Positions 22,346 to 33,624 of a stretch of 64,000 nucleotides of DNA are shown here, in pieces; positions within the stretch are counted from its first letter, which is position 1, and each line of letters starts with the position of its first letter. The stretch is from Geosiphon pyriformis. Taxonomy: Eukaryota > Glomeromycota > Glomeromycetes > Archaeosporales > Geosiphonaceae. Location: assembly GCA_016748015.1 (NCBI GenBank), contig JAAOMT010000071.1, forward strand, positions 62,001-126,000, in the 5' to 3' direction. Below the pieces are notes generated by a model. That model was not told the DNA's origin. It saw only the letters and a program-made list of their open reading frames with translations, and searched no databases. The translations under genes were made by a program, and so were the position numbers.

Positions 22346-23997
22346 GAAACTTTTCTTTGATCCAGTTCAAGTTAGAGGAAACATGGATGGGTAAATGTTG
22401 AGAAAGGATATAATGTGAATAAATTTTTTAATCAGTATTTTTGAGATTTATGGTACTAATTTTTTTCTCTTCTGCTTCAATTTCATTCAGTGAGCAACAA
22501 TTGGGATTGCTTTGCCAAAGTAAAGTCTCTAACTTCGTTCATTACTTTTCAAATCTTATCGTGTAAAAATAATTTATATACTATATACCTTTTCTCGGTA
22601 CAGCGCTTCATTAACTCATATATTAATTGCTGCTATCATCATAAGCAATTCTATGGCTAGATATTCCCTTTTCTCGATACAGCGCTTCATTAACTCATAA
22701 ATTAATGCTGCTATCATCATCATCATAGCAATTCAATGGCTAGATATGGGTATATTTTCGTTAATCAAAATATAAAATTAAAGTTTGTCAATCATGAATA
22801 ATGCGGGAGTTTAACTTTTGGTGTAAAAAAGGAGGTATATTCTTCTCGAAATGAATGGCTTATTAAAGATAAACGAGAATTCTAAATGGAGCTCCTTCTG
22901 CTTAAATGTGTAACCAAATTGAAGCAGGGTCATCATGTAATATTTATACATTAGGTTTACATTTTCGATTAATAATCCTCCCCTAAATTTAGATGTTTTA
23001 ACACAGTGTTTTTATTCCACATGTAAAACCGCAAAAAGGAAAAATAATTTAAATTTTTTATTTTTTTATTTTTTTGATACGAAAAATATTATTTGAAAAA
23101 TAGAAATCAACTATTTATTTTTTAGAGATATAAACTTTTAATTATATTTGCAAATTTAAACTTTTATGTTTATATTATTTCCGAATGAATGAAAGTTGAT
23201 TCTACTAAAAAGTATATAAACATTTTTATTTCAAAAAATCATATCTGATCTAAAAATTTTTGATGTTTTCGAAATCTGATTATCTTTTAAAGACTATTAC
23301 ATTTATACAAAACAAAGAAATTTAAAAACTAAATTCTATCGTCATAAAAATTTCCTCGATCGAATAGGATTCGTTCAATAAAATTGTAAAGTAATAAACT
23401 AATTATATAAAACTTTTGATTATCACCATTTAAAAGAAAGATCATTTGTAAGCATCTCACTTTGACAGGATGGTTCCATTTTTATTTGCAAATCAAAATG
23501 CGACACAAAAAGATCATGAATAAAGAGAGAGAAAATATCTCTCCAACCATTTCAAATCAGTCTTAAAGCAATCAGAGATAAATAATGATTGTCTATGCTT
23601 TTCACTGATCAAATTTCGGTCGAATTAAAGTTACCAAACATAAACCATGTTCAACATGACACAATTGTTATTTTTTATGTACGAATTTGAAATAATGGAT
23701 CGGTGTTATGTGACGCGTGAAACAATATCAGATTTAATACATATATATATATATATATATATGTTTACAGCATTTTTTAATAAATATATCTAAGGTTTGT
23801 TTCAAATCTAGTAACGATTGATCTAAATTCTTTAGCTCGTCAAAACATAATCAAATATTTTTTTAAAAAAAAAATTTAATAAATCGGGGATTACGTTAAA
23901 GAATTTATTTATTTATTTATTTATTACCATTGAAAAATTTTTTTACAAGAAACGAATGGTTGTAACCTTATAGACAAAAATTAATTCAAAAACAAAA
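22346..23997. other. Intergenic region upstream of PQ-loop copy B
   Basis: Contains the tandem duplication listed at 22590-22747, an AT dinucleotide run at about 23741-23762 and a TTTA tetranucleotide run at about 23906-23926. No gene is recognised. The last bases hold the promoter of the PQ-loop gene. Confidence 0.5.
22590..22747. repeat. Imperfect tandem duplication, unit of about 79 bases
   Basis: Copy 1 starts at about 22590 (TTTCTCGGTACAGCGCTTC) and copy 2 at about 22670 (TTTCTCGATACAGCGCTTC). Both continue through TTAACTCAT, GCTGCTATCATC, AGCAATTC and GGCTAGATAT. Copy 2 has extra ATC units. No reading frame is shared, so this looks like a non-coding local duplication. Confidence 0.8.
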
Positions 23998-25270
23998 ATG
24001 GATACAACGGAGCAAATGTTTTTACCAATGTTCTCCTGGAGAACATTGAACCACACCTCATTTGACAGACCTAATGGTTACTATTATTCTCGGACAGAAA
24101 TTGATACGCCTCACAATGAGATTCCTGGATATTATTCTCCTCTTGAAAATACTTTTGGCCTACTGGGAACATTATTATGGTCATTGCAGTTACTACCACA
24201 AGGTACACTAGGAACAAAAATTGAAATATTCTCGGTAAAAAAAATTATTGATCCAACCTGCTCTCTACCCTACCCTACCCACCTAAAAGCATACATGAGT
24301 TGGAAACGAAAAAGTACAAAAGGTATCAATCTCGTGATTCATTGATTAAGATAATACATTTTTAATCATCCATAAAAATATCTTTTCATCGATTCATTTT
24401 TTAAAAGGTCTCTCACCTACAATGATGATATTATGGGTAAGAGGTTTAAAAATAAAACCTATTTTCGCGTTTTTATTTGAAATTTACCTAGCCTTCACTA
24501 TCATTTTTATCAGGTATTTGCAAGCATATTTTTCGGAATTTATGCAGTCTTATTAAATCTTTCCATACCTCTCATGGCCCAACCGCAAATCTTTGGACTT
24601 ATAAGCCTTCTGTGTCATGTGCAATGTTTGTATTATGAAAATGAAACCTATTATAGATATGGGAATAAAAATAAAAAAGATGACGAGGCAATTTTATCTG
24701 AAAAAACCAACCCAGAAGATACGATTATTGCAGTTAATGAAATACTCTCTGACGATAAATCTGAAATAGAGACAGAGAGTAGCTCTATACATCATCATCA
24801 TGGCAAGCACGACAGTATTGCCCAATTATTATTCAATTTACCAACACTTGATGATGATATACAACCAACCACAAAAACCCACAAAAAGCTACGAATTCAT
24901 CAAATCAAAATTACCTTGATCTTTTGTTCGTGGATCGCTTTCCTTGGCGCAATACAAGTCGGAGGAGTTCTCGGGATTAAGGTAAATTTTTAAAATGACC
25001 AAGACTATTATCGTGAAATCTAAATTTTTATTTTAACAGGAGGCAAATAAACGCGAGATTGAATGGCCGGAAACAGTGTTAGGAGTGTTCCCAGTAATCC
25101 TACTGCTAATTGGATTTATCCCTCAATATTACGAAATTTATTGTAAGATATTTTTATCTTTTATTTTTTGATTATTGGAGACTTTAATTAATAAAATCTC
25201 TTTCCCTTCTTTCAGGCAATAAAGAAGTACAGGGTATTTCATTCTTATTCTTGGGACTTGACATGATGGT

Positions 25271-25305
<35 letters not shown>

Positions 25306-25644
25306 AAAAAATTAAAATTTTCACATAAATCCAAAGAACTATTAACAATTCTTTTTAACTTTACTGAATTTAGGGGGCGGCGATTTCAATAGTCAGTTTA
25401 GGTAAGTTTTACTCGTAATCTCACCAATAATTGCTCAAATAATAACCTTAAGCTTCCTAAATTTAAACCAATATTTATCGTAGTTTTTCGGAAGCCACCT
25501 TTTGATACAGTGGCTTCATTAACCTATGCGTCAGTGTTTTCTTGCGATGCCATAATAGTGATTCTATACTTTGTATTGAATCGGTTGAAACGAAAAAAGA
25601 GTACAACGCCGCCGGAAATGGAGGAAGTCATTAGAGAGGCCTGA
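23998..25644 (+). CDS. PQ-loop repeat membrane protein (copy B)
   Basis: Eight exons, 23998-24202, 24290-24322, 24408-24436, 24514-24981, 25040-25142, 25216-25268, 25374-25401, 25484-25644, encode 359 residues. Both PQ-loop motifs are intact: SLQLLPQ (Pro67-Gln68) followed by the conserved WKRKSTKGLSP block, and GFIPQYYEIY (Pro273-Gln274) followed by EVQGISFLFLGLD. Hydrophobic stretches fit seven helices. These are hallmarks of the PQ-loop family (cystinosin, yeast Ypq vacuolar transporters), which export amino acids or sense them at lysosome or vacuole membranes; the substrate is unknown here. The loop between helices 3 and 4 (about residues 130-205) is acidic and has a His cluster, HHHHGKH, at 182-188, reminiscent of metal-binding loops. 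The ATG at 23998 is the only one near the exon start. A TAG-trinucleotide microsatellite (25271-25304) lies just inside intron 6. Confidence 0.9.
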
Positions 25645-26144
25645 TTAGAACTTTTAACGGATTGGAAAAATTTTCAAAATTCTTGCTAATTGCTACTAAT
25701 AGACCATAGATCTAAAAATTCCTCTGTAAAAATAATTATAATGATTGGTAATCTCTTCTTTACATGTGATATTGCCAGAAATAAACATTCTGCTTCCATG
25801 GTGTAACACAGATTATTTTTATGTAAACAAATGATCTTTAAAAAAGTTCTTCTTTTAGGTAAGTTTGTCATTTGTTTTCTAGATGGTAACCACTTTTGGT
25901 GAGATGAAATAATTTATATTGGCGGCGCAAATAAAGCAAAGGGGCTTAGAATCTTCCAAGTTGCTTTCCTTTTTGAAAATTATTTTATGAATAATTGATT
26001 TGGCATGTAAAAAAGTTTTTTGTTTCAAAATTAAATTAGATAATAAAATTAATTTATTTTTTAACAATCAATATACGCCTGCAATCTCTTCTCGGAGAAT
26101 AAACTCCCATATACTTTTGTGTTACAAAAATCTTAATTTACTCA
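25645..26144. other. Intergenic region downstream of PQ-loop copy B
   Basis: Small open frames on the minus strand (25686-26067) have no recognisable features. Nothing else is seen. Confidence 0.45.
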
Positions 26145-26285
26145 TTTTGTTTTGTTTTTTGTTTTGTTTTGTTTTGTTTTGTTTTGTTTTGTTTTGTTTT
26201 GTTTTGTCTTGTCTTGTTTTGTTTTGGTTTGGTTTGTTTTGTTTTGTTTTGTTTTGTTTTGTTTTGTTTTGTTTTGTTTTGTTTT
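26145..26285. repeat. TTTTG pentanucleotide microsatellite
   Basis: About 140 bases made almost wholly of TTTTG units, with a few variants (GTCTT, GGTTT) in the middle near 26207-26237. Open frames on both strands over this tract are artefacts of the repeat. Confidence 0.95.
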
Positions 26286-26303
26286 ATTTGCTTTATTTTT
26301 CTT

Positions 26304-26348
26304 TGATCTGATTCGATTTGATTCGATTTGATTCGATTTGATTCGATT
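26304..26348. repeat. Decanucleotide GATTCGATTT repeat
   Basis: About four and a half tandem copies of a 10-base unit built on GATTCGATTT follow 20 bases after the pentanucleotide repeat. The unit has the internal palindrome TCGA. Confidence 0.85.
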
Positions 26349-26920
26349 CCTTATTAAGCGATTCTTGTATAAACAGTCAGAAATAGTCATATTTGAAAGA
26401 TATTTTAACCATTGGAGGACCAAATAGAACAAAAAGAATAAACTAGAAATATTTAACAGAAAGGTTCATAAATATTTTTAACAGTGAAATCAAAAAACGA
26501 TAAAAAAATTAAAAAAAAAAGAAAAGGCAAAAGAAAAAGAAAAATAATAATAATAATAATAATAAGTAATATTTCCAAAATTAAAAAAAGATTTTCTAAT
26601 TTGAATCAATTTAAGGTAAATATTAATTGTTTTCCATTTAATTTATTATGAAGAAATATTTTTGTTTTTTTAAATGACTTTTTAGATCACCGATTTTGTA
26701 TATTGTGCTATGACTTTGTCATTGTCATTATCCCATTAAAAAATTTCAGCATTGTTTAACATCAAATGTTTTAATCTTTTTTTTGTTTTACTTTGTATTT
26801 TTTTAAAAAACATTCTTTTTAATATTCATTATATTCTTATAATAACCATTTATAGAAACCGCCATTAGTTTTTTTAATTAAAATTCATCACACGTTAAAA
26901 CAATCGAATGTTAATTTTGT

Positions 26921-27254
26921 TCTTCTTCTTCTTATTATTATTATTCTTCTTCTTCTTTTTCTTCTTCTTCTTCTTCTTCTTCTTCTTCTTCTTCTTCTTC
27001 TTCTTCTTCTTCTTCTTCTTCTTCTTCTTCTTCTTCTTCTTCTTCTTCTTCTTCTTTTCTTCTTCTTCTTCTTCTTCTTCTTCTTCTTCTTCTTCTTCTT
27101 CTTCTTCTTCTTCTTCTTCTTCTTCTTCTTCTTCTTCTTCTTCTTCTTCTTCTTCTTCTTCTTCTTCTTCTTCTTCTTCTTCTTCTTCTTCTTCTTCTTC
27201 TTCTTCTTCTTCTTCTTCTTCTTCTTCTTCTTCTTCTTCTTCTTCTTCTTCTTC
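26921..27254. repeat. Very long CTT/AAG trinucleotide tract
   Basis: About 334 bases of near-perfect CTT (AAG on the minus strand), interrupted only by a short ATT block near 26934-26945 and extra Ts near 26956-26961 and 27055-27060. Polyglutamate, polylysine, polyserine and polyphenylalanine frames over it are artefacts. A smaller AAT run lies at about 26546-26564. Confidence 0.97.
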
Positions 27255-28769
27255 AAAAGAAAAAATATGTTGAAAATAAGTCAATTGTGTTAAAATAATT
27301 AAAAAAAAATTCTTCATTTTGAAAGACAAAAAGTTACTTTTTTTTACAACTCATGCAAACTTTTAAATTCCTATGCGAAAAAATGAAATAATGGTTTTTT
27401 ATAAAAGTCTGCTACGGTTTACCAAGTTCAGAAATAAATGTGTATTATCCCCAAAAGCATTGGATATGTCATTTTTTGCTGTAATGCTCTACGATCAACC
27501 TGACGCTTCATCGATTTGTGATATTTCATCAATATCAGTTAGATGAAAACTCTGGTATTAAATCTAGTGAATATTTCTTGCATTATAAAAAATTTCTCGC
27601 AACAATTTATCCGAGTCTTTGTAAAGATATTTTAGTGATTTATATTTGCTTCTTGAAAGTTTGAGATCATGAATTCTTTTTCTTTAGAAAATCAGAAAAT
27701 AAATGGCAAAATTATTTGACAAAGTAATTTATTCAAGATATTTACCCTTTTTCAGAGTAAAAAACCCATATTTTTCATAGTTTTGGTAATAATTAATTTT
27801 ATACTTTGGTAAACTTTTGGCATATTAAAATTTTTTAAAAATTTCTTTTGACCAGAAAAACCTATTTAAATTCTGAGGATCAATAATTAAGAAATAAAAC
27901 AATATTTCAAGGTATTAAACTAACTAATTTGAAAGAAAAATATGGCAAAGCAACAAAAACCCAAAGATAGAGAAACAATAATTTCTTCCTCTCTCCCTTC
28001 TTTTTTCTCTTCTAGAAAGGAAAAATTCATAAGGAATAATTTTATGAAGTTTTGTGACACTATTATCTATTACATTTTGTTGAATAATAAAAATTAATAT
28101 TTAAAGCAAAAAAGTCTCATGCAAAAAAATATTCTTACAAGAGTTAAAAACTACTTTGTATTTTTTATATTAAAAATTTTTATATTAGAAATATATTTTT
28201 TTATAAAATATAAATTTAATAATTATCTAAATTTGAATTTTTTTAGCTTATTTTTTTATTTCGTAATGTTTTATTGTACATTGTTAACTTTTATTTAGTG
28301 TTACTTCAAAATTTCAAAATTTTAATTTTAAAATTACTTTTTAGACTTTAAAGTAACAAGAATCACTTCATATATACCTTTCAAAGTGCAGGAAATAGCC
28401 ATGAACAAAATTTTAGACGATTATTTTTTTATTATAGATGCTTTTTTAATTTTAAAAAAATACTCTACGTTTCGCTTGAGTTGGTATTGCATAATTCAAG
28501 TAAATTTACCAAATTTACCAAATTGTCCTTTTATTTTTTTTTTGGTAGTCGGCTATATTTTATTTCGCCACAAATTTTTATTAAATAAATAAAACATGAA
28601 AACGATGTTAATATATTTTAAACTTTCTCTTATATAGCTCCTACTAATATCTGTATGCGCAACGAACGATTCTAGCTCAGAAATAAATAACAAACGAGAC
28701 AGGGAATTTTATATGATTCATGTGACTGCTGCTAATTCTATGAGCTTGAATTTTCTGGAATCTTTTTGA
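27255..28769. other. Intergenic region, weak coding hints only
   Basis: AT-rich sequence without a firm gene. On the plus strand after a TATATAG acceptor at about 28637 a short frame reads LLLISVCATNDSSSEINN and stops at 28768, which looks like part of a secretory leader, but no matching start exon can be fixed. Confidence 0.4.
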
Positions 28770-29132
28770 TCACGTTTCTCAAATGGGATGCGAATGGTAT
28801 GAGGGGTCTTACTTTGTCGTATAGACTCCCATTTTTATATTACTTTTGTTCTTATCTCGATACATGCCTTTTTAACTTTGTAAGAAGGTTTTGAATTTTT
28901 TTAGTTGAAAATCTTTTTTTTAATATTTCACCAAGGTCTTGAGTTTATTATAGGGGGGTACTTGGTAAGGTATAACAAGACATGGCTTAATCTAGCATAT
29001 AAAATCATTAGTATTGCGCAAGGAGTTGCCAGTAACTTTAATAATTTTCTCTATGGTATAATTGTTATTTCCACATATTTAAACTGTAGCATAATTAGGA
29101 CATCAAGTTCTGAAGTTTTGACTAGAGATTGA
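28770..29132 (+). pseudogene. Possible relic of a multi-membrane-span receptor-like gene
   Basis: After a CACCAAG acceptor near 28936 the plus strand reads GLEFIIGGYLVRYNKTW and WLNLAYKIISIAQGVASNF, which resemble the loop before and the seventh helix of fungal GPCR-like receptors (an aromatic, then a helix with Gln-Gly, then an Asn-rich end). Just upstream, 28774-28880, another segment reads GLTLSYRLPFLYYFCSY. No start, no complete helix set and no clear splice chain are present, so this is at most a fragment. Confidence is low. Confidence 0.28.
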
Positions 29133-30429
29133 ATCGTCATTAGTTGGCGTTTCAGATAATGAAAAAATTAATAGGCGAAGTTTTAAAATTGGTTGAATTG
29201 TGAAAAAGATTTTTAATCTTTTGCTTCGAATTTTTATAAAAAGTGTAAAAAGATATGCCAACCTCAAAAAAACTGACCAAAGGAAGAAATAACCTGATTT
29301 TGATAACTTTGAATATTGTAGAATCTAAGCTAATTTTAATAAAATGAAAGGATTCAATATTAATAGATTTTTCAGTTTTCAAGGTTTTTTTATTAAAGAA
29401 CTTTAACCACAAAATTGGCAATTTTTTAGACCAATAACTACGATTAATAAATTAAAATGATTTTCTTCCCATTCTCAGAAAGAAAAATATCTTTTTTCAT
29501 TTTGAAACACCATAATTAAAACTTTTTCATAGAATTTTTCAAAATTCTTTATATTGAAGACTAAGTGGTTTATAAAAAACAATATATATACATAATGAAC
29601 TTGAAAGCTATAAGGATAATTTTTGACAGTTTGGTATAAAAAATTGTAAGAGAAACACTAATATTTTCAAACATTAGATCAGAGCCTGTAATCAAAGAAA
29701 GATATTTATTATTAGACTTGAGTAATATAGATTAGATATCATGATAATAAACAATAAAGTTGTTTTTTTGAAATCCTTTTTTAATGTTTCCCTATTGTAT
29801 AAAATATGAAAACCATTTTCTTTATGATTAATCTTTAATTTTTTATTTTTTTCGGCTACGAGATATGGACGCGATATTCTTAATGACTGATCCTGCTGCG
29901 ATCATTTACATTACTAACTTAAACGTTATAATGGGTCCCACGGTATAAGGGATATGTGAATTTGATTTCCCATACTGATAATATTTTCTTTAGCCATTTT
30001 AGGATAAAAGAGTTGAAAAAAAATGAGTCGTGAGGATCTGCCTAATATTACATTAGCCATTTCAGAGTCAGCCGATATCAAAGGGGTTTCGAAAGGTGAC
30101 GATTTGTTTAAACCTAGATATATCTTCGAATCAATTATACTAAGAAAGTTTAGTTACTCTACCCTTGTATTCTTTTATTCGCGTGAAATACACACTCGTA
30201 ATTTTTTGATAAACACCTGAGTGTCAAAATCAAACAATTTATAGACAGTTCAATATATAAAGAGGTTTTTCTCAGCCCTTCAAGCAAATTTTATCCTATA
30301 TAGGACTAATTATTAAAATAAGAAGGTGATATTTTCATGTTTAATATAATTTACTCTTACCTTTAGCTTATTTAGTAAGAAACTCGCTATCGGCTACGAA
30401 CGACGAAGAATTATCGGCGTCTACCACAA
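29133..30429. other. Intergenic region with one weak short open frame
   Basis: A 65-codon frame with an ATG at 30023 (MSREDLPNITLAISESAD) has a more protein-like N-terminal half than its surroundings and could be a first exon, but no partner exon is found. The rest is AT-rich with nothing recognised. Confidence 0.35.
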
Positions 30430-30690
30430 CCACCTATAAACAGTACGAAAATTATCGGTGTTCACCAGCTCATGAAGTAAACACCTGTAACCAGTACGAA
30501 ATTGCTTGCGTTCACCAACTCATGAAATAAACCAAAACCTGAATTACCAGTGTCGTTAAAAAGTCAAAAATAACGAATAAACGAAAAACGTATAATCAAT
30601 AATTGATGAATAAACGAATAATGTATAATCAAAAATTTATGAATATACGAATAACTTATAACCAATAAATGACGAATAAACAATGAATTA
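30430..30690. repeat. Degenerate tandem repeats (about 50-base units, then about 33-base units)
   Basis: Two imperfect copies of about 50 bases (each with CAGTACGAAA, then GTTCACCA, CTCATGAA) span about 30435-30532. They are followed at about 30574-30690 by three to four degenerate 33-base units beginning GAATAAACGAA and containing TATAATCAA. A short GAGAGGT run lies near 30928-30950. No conserved frame runs through them. Confidence 0.6.
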
Positions 30691-32106
30691 CTACCTCTAC
30701 CAATAATTCTCAATTCAAAATTCGAATAACCAAGGAATAACTACTGCCTACCAATAATTCGGGGAACCCAACAACCAACAAATAGGAAATAGAAAATCGT
30801 GAAAATTAAATTTCAGGGTTAGGTGATGAGGAATTGATAATTGTTAGTCTGTTATCCATGCCTTGCAAGAGTGAAGAGTGGTTGGAGGGGGGAGGGGATA
30901 GTTTAGTTGTAGTTTAGTGGATGTAGAGGTGAGAGGTGAGAGGTGAGAGGATATAACCCAGTGTGGTTAACGAAGGCATTTGTGATAATTGACTAGCGAG
31001 TGACAGTTATTACTTTTGTAATATTAAGGGAGTTATTAGAATCTTTCATCGCTAAGATTCCTAATACCCTTGTATGTTGAAGCTCGCCATATTTGTCAAT
31101 TATCTTTTCTATATCCACTTAATCTATATAGGAATAAAACTTTATAAGTATATAAAAAAGTTATCAGGGAAGGGTTTTTAAAATGCCAAAATGGTTCACC
31201 CGTTGCCAATTTTGATAAATTCTTGTTATTTACTGTTGTTTATTGTTTAAAGCCTATTGAATTTTAATTAAGAAATTTGAAATAATTAATATAGAATGTT
31301 TAAATAACTTTATGTATAATAAAATATTGTAATTAATTCAAGTATTTTTTAAATAACAATAATTCGTTAATAATAAAATTAATATTAGCTAAAGTCTAAG
31401 CAATAAAAACTTTAATTTTTTAAAAAAAAATAATTAAATATCCTTCTTGAGACCTTTTTATACGCAAGTTCCGTTTATTTAAAGATTTTATATTGGGTTT
31501 AAATATTATAAAATTTTAGACAATTTTTGAGCATGTTTAGTATGCTTTTTCACGAAAACCTTCTGCCCTTGCTATCGAAATATATTAATTTTATCAACTA
31601 CGAGTGAAAAATTTAAAATTTTCGAAAAAAAAATGACGGGTAAATGTACTTGCTTAAAATAATGTTTAGTCTAGTTATTCAATACATCCTTATCGTAAAT
31701 ATATAAAAATCCTTGTTTGGTACTTTGGGAGTCATCAAAAGTTTTTAGACGCTCAAATGAAGACTTTGATATATACTAAGATATCATTGTCAAAAACCCA
31801 TGATATTATAAACACCCCATTAGAACTAAATTTTATCTTTAAAATTAAGTTTTTGCTTCAATAAATTAAAATTCCACATTATTTTCTTTTTATTTATGGA
31901 AAAAATGATCTTTTTTCTCTTAAATTCGATGAAAGAAATATGGTCAAGATTTCGGGAAAAAAAATTTCCTTCTTGAGGTGTAATAATCCAATTATTAATA
32001 TTTTTATTTTTCAGACAAGGTATTTTTACAGATTAAAATACGTATTTACAAATGACCCCAAACTTTTTATATTGCAAACAGTCATTAATATACATTTGGT
32101 TGTGGC
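30691..32106. other. Intergenic region containing a hairpin
   Basis: Composition from about 30800 to 31130 is less AT-rich than its surroundings and may belong to an unidentified repeat or non-coding transcript; it contains the hairpin at 31026-31071. No gene is recognised. From 31150 on the sequence is ordinary AT-rich spacer. Confidence 0.4.
31026..31071. other. Imperfect inverted repeat (hairpin)
   Basis: AAGGGAGTTATTAGAATCTT at 31026-31045 faces AAGATTCCTAATACCCTT ending at 31071, separated by about eight bases. The arms pair along almost their whole length with a few mismatches or bulges. Confidence 0.6.
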
Positions 32107-32515
32107 TCACTTCGACGATCCTTGACAATCACATGATGTTCGATCGCTCGGGCATGATGTACCGTAATTTTTCATGCGAAATATTTTTCCTGGGAGTTTT
32201 GTGTTGAGATAGTGAGAAAACATCAAATCTCCATTGTTTGACCCATCTAAATCGAGCTTGAAAATATAATCCAACAAAAACTGAAACGTTCCATCATGCA
32301 AAATATTAATTTCATTTCACTCCCCATCAACTTTATCCCCAGTAAATACAAAGCCCATTATATTTTGAATTTTTGAGAACCTCATCAACCCTTTTTCACA
32401 ATTCCGAATGCCCAGCAGAGAACTCTCGGTAAAATTCTTCATCAACCATTAAATCTTTAATATTTTCATCGTATGGAATTTGTGATCTCTCATTTCGAGT
32501 AAACTCAATTGTTAA
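32107..32515 (-). pseudogene. Relic of an unidentified protein-coding gene
   Basis: The minus strand from 32515 reads FTRNERSQIPYDENIKD and DEEFYREFSAGHSEL, then a TGA at 32396-32398 where the context suggests Trp, then KRVDEVLKNSKYNGL. After frameshifts the reading resumes as HDGTFQFLLDYIFKLDLDG and NGDLMFSHYLNTKLPG up to 32107. The segments together look like one continuous protein broken by at least one nonsense codon and one or more frameshifts. I do not recognise the family. Confidence 0.5.
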
Positions 32516-33591
32516 AAAATTTTTTTTTTTTAGAGGAAACTTGAAATTCTCTGTCTAGTATAACTTTTTCGATTTTCACTGATATTCAAAAATTGTTTCA
32601 GTTTAAAGCAGATTTTGCTTAAGTTTACAATATATGTTTGTAATTTTCGTCCAAATATATAATTCAAATTTTGTATTACGAGGATCATAGAGATCCTGAA
32701 TGACGTTGCTTTTCAACTCCATCTCTCTAATCTATGCTTTAGCTCCTCTTGTTCGAAAAATTTCCAATTTGTATCTTTGGAAAATTTTTACTTTGAGAAA
32801 AAAATGTTCATTTATTTAGTATTATTAAGAGTTTTCATGTTGCTATCGTTTGTTAAACTTGGGCTTTGAAACCATTCCCAAAATATATCTGTAGACATTC
32901 CCTCCTAAAAAATTCTCTGCTTTTTATTACAAGCGATCTTACATAATTTTGCGTTTTTATTTTCAACAAAATTAAAAGAACCACGTTTATAAATGCAAGG
33001 AATACAATTGATGCCTCAAATTTCGTTTAAAACAATTTTCTTGATAAATTAATTGAAATTTAATTTTTTATTTTTTCATCTTATTAAAAAGTTCCTCGCT
33101 TGAGACTTGCTACTCTATTAATTTTTCTAATTAATCTTTCTCAGAAGTCATAAAACGATGTAAAAAATATGGTATCAAAATTTATTTAGAAAACCGTCTC
33201 TATCAAAAATTTTTTGGTTAATGCTGACAATTACAAAAATATTTTACCAAAAGTATGTTGTATCCTTTTGTTTGTGTCACAAAAATCTCGTAAAATTGAT
33301 TTAATGGTCAGAAAAATGATGCAAAAAGGAGTTACAGTTTTTCCATTCAGAATTTCCTAAAGTAATAACTTTGACAGAAAAATATTTCCCTAACAGTCAA
33401 AATATGATGAAAATACAAATATTTACCAATGACTTATGAAGATTCAATATGGATTAAATATAAATTATTAATAGCATTACCAATTTATTTCTGAACAAAA
33501 TTTCGATGATTTAACATATTGCAATTCAAAAAAACTATCACACACAAACAAGCAGGAGATCATTCCAAATACATGACCTGAATTTTTTTTA

Positions 33592-33624
<33 letters not shown>

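Noticed and set aside
26000-26432. Open frames over the TTTTG repeat
   Set aside because: They are repeat artefacts with no complexity outside the tract.
26888-27329. Open frames of polylysine/arginine, polyglutamate and polyserine
   Set aside because: All three lie over the CTT/AAG microsatellite and exist only because the repeat lacks stop codons.
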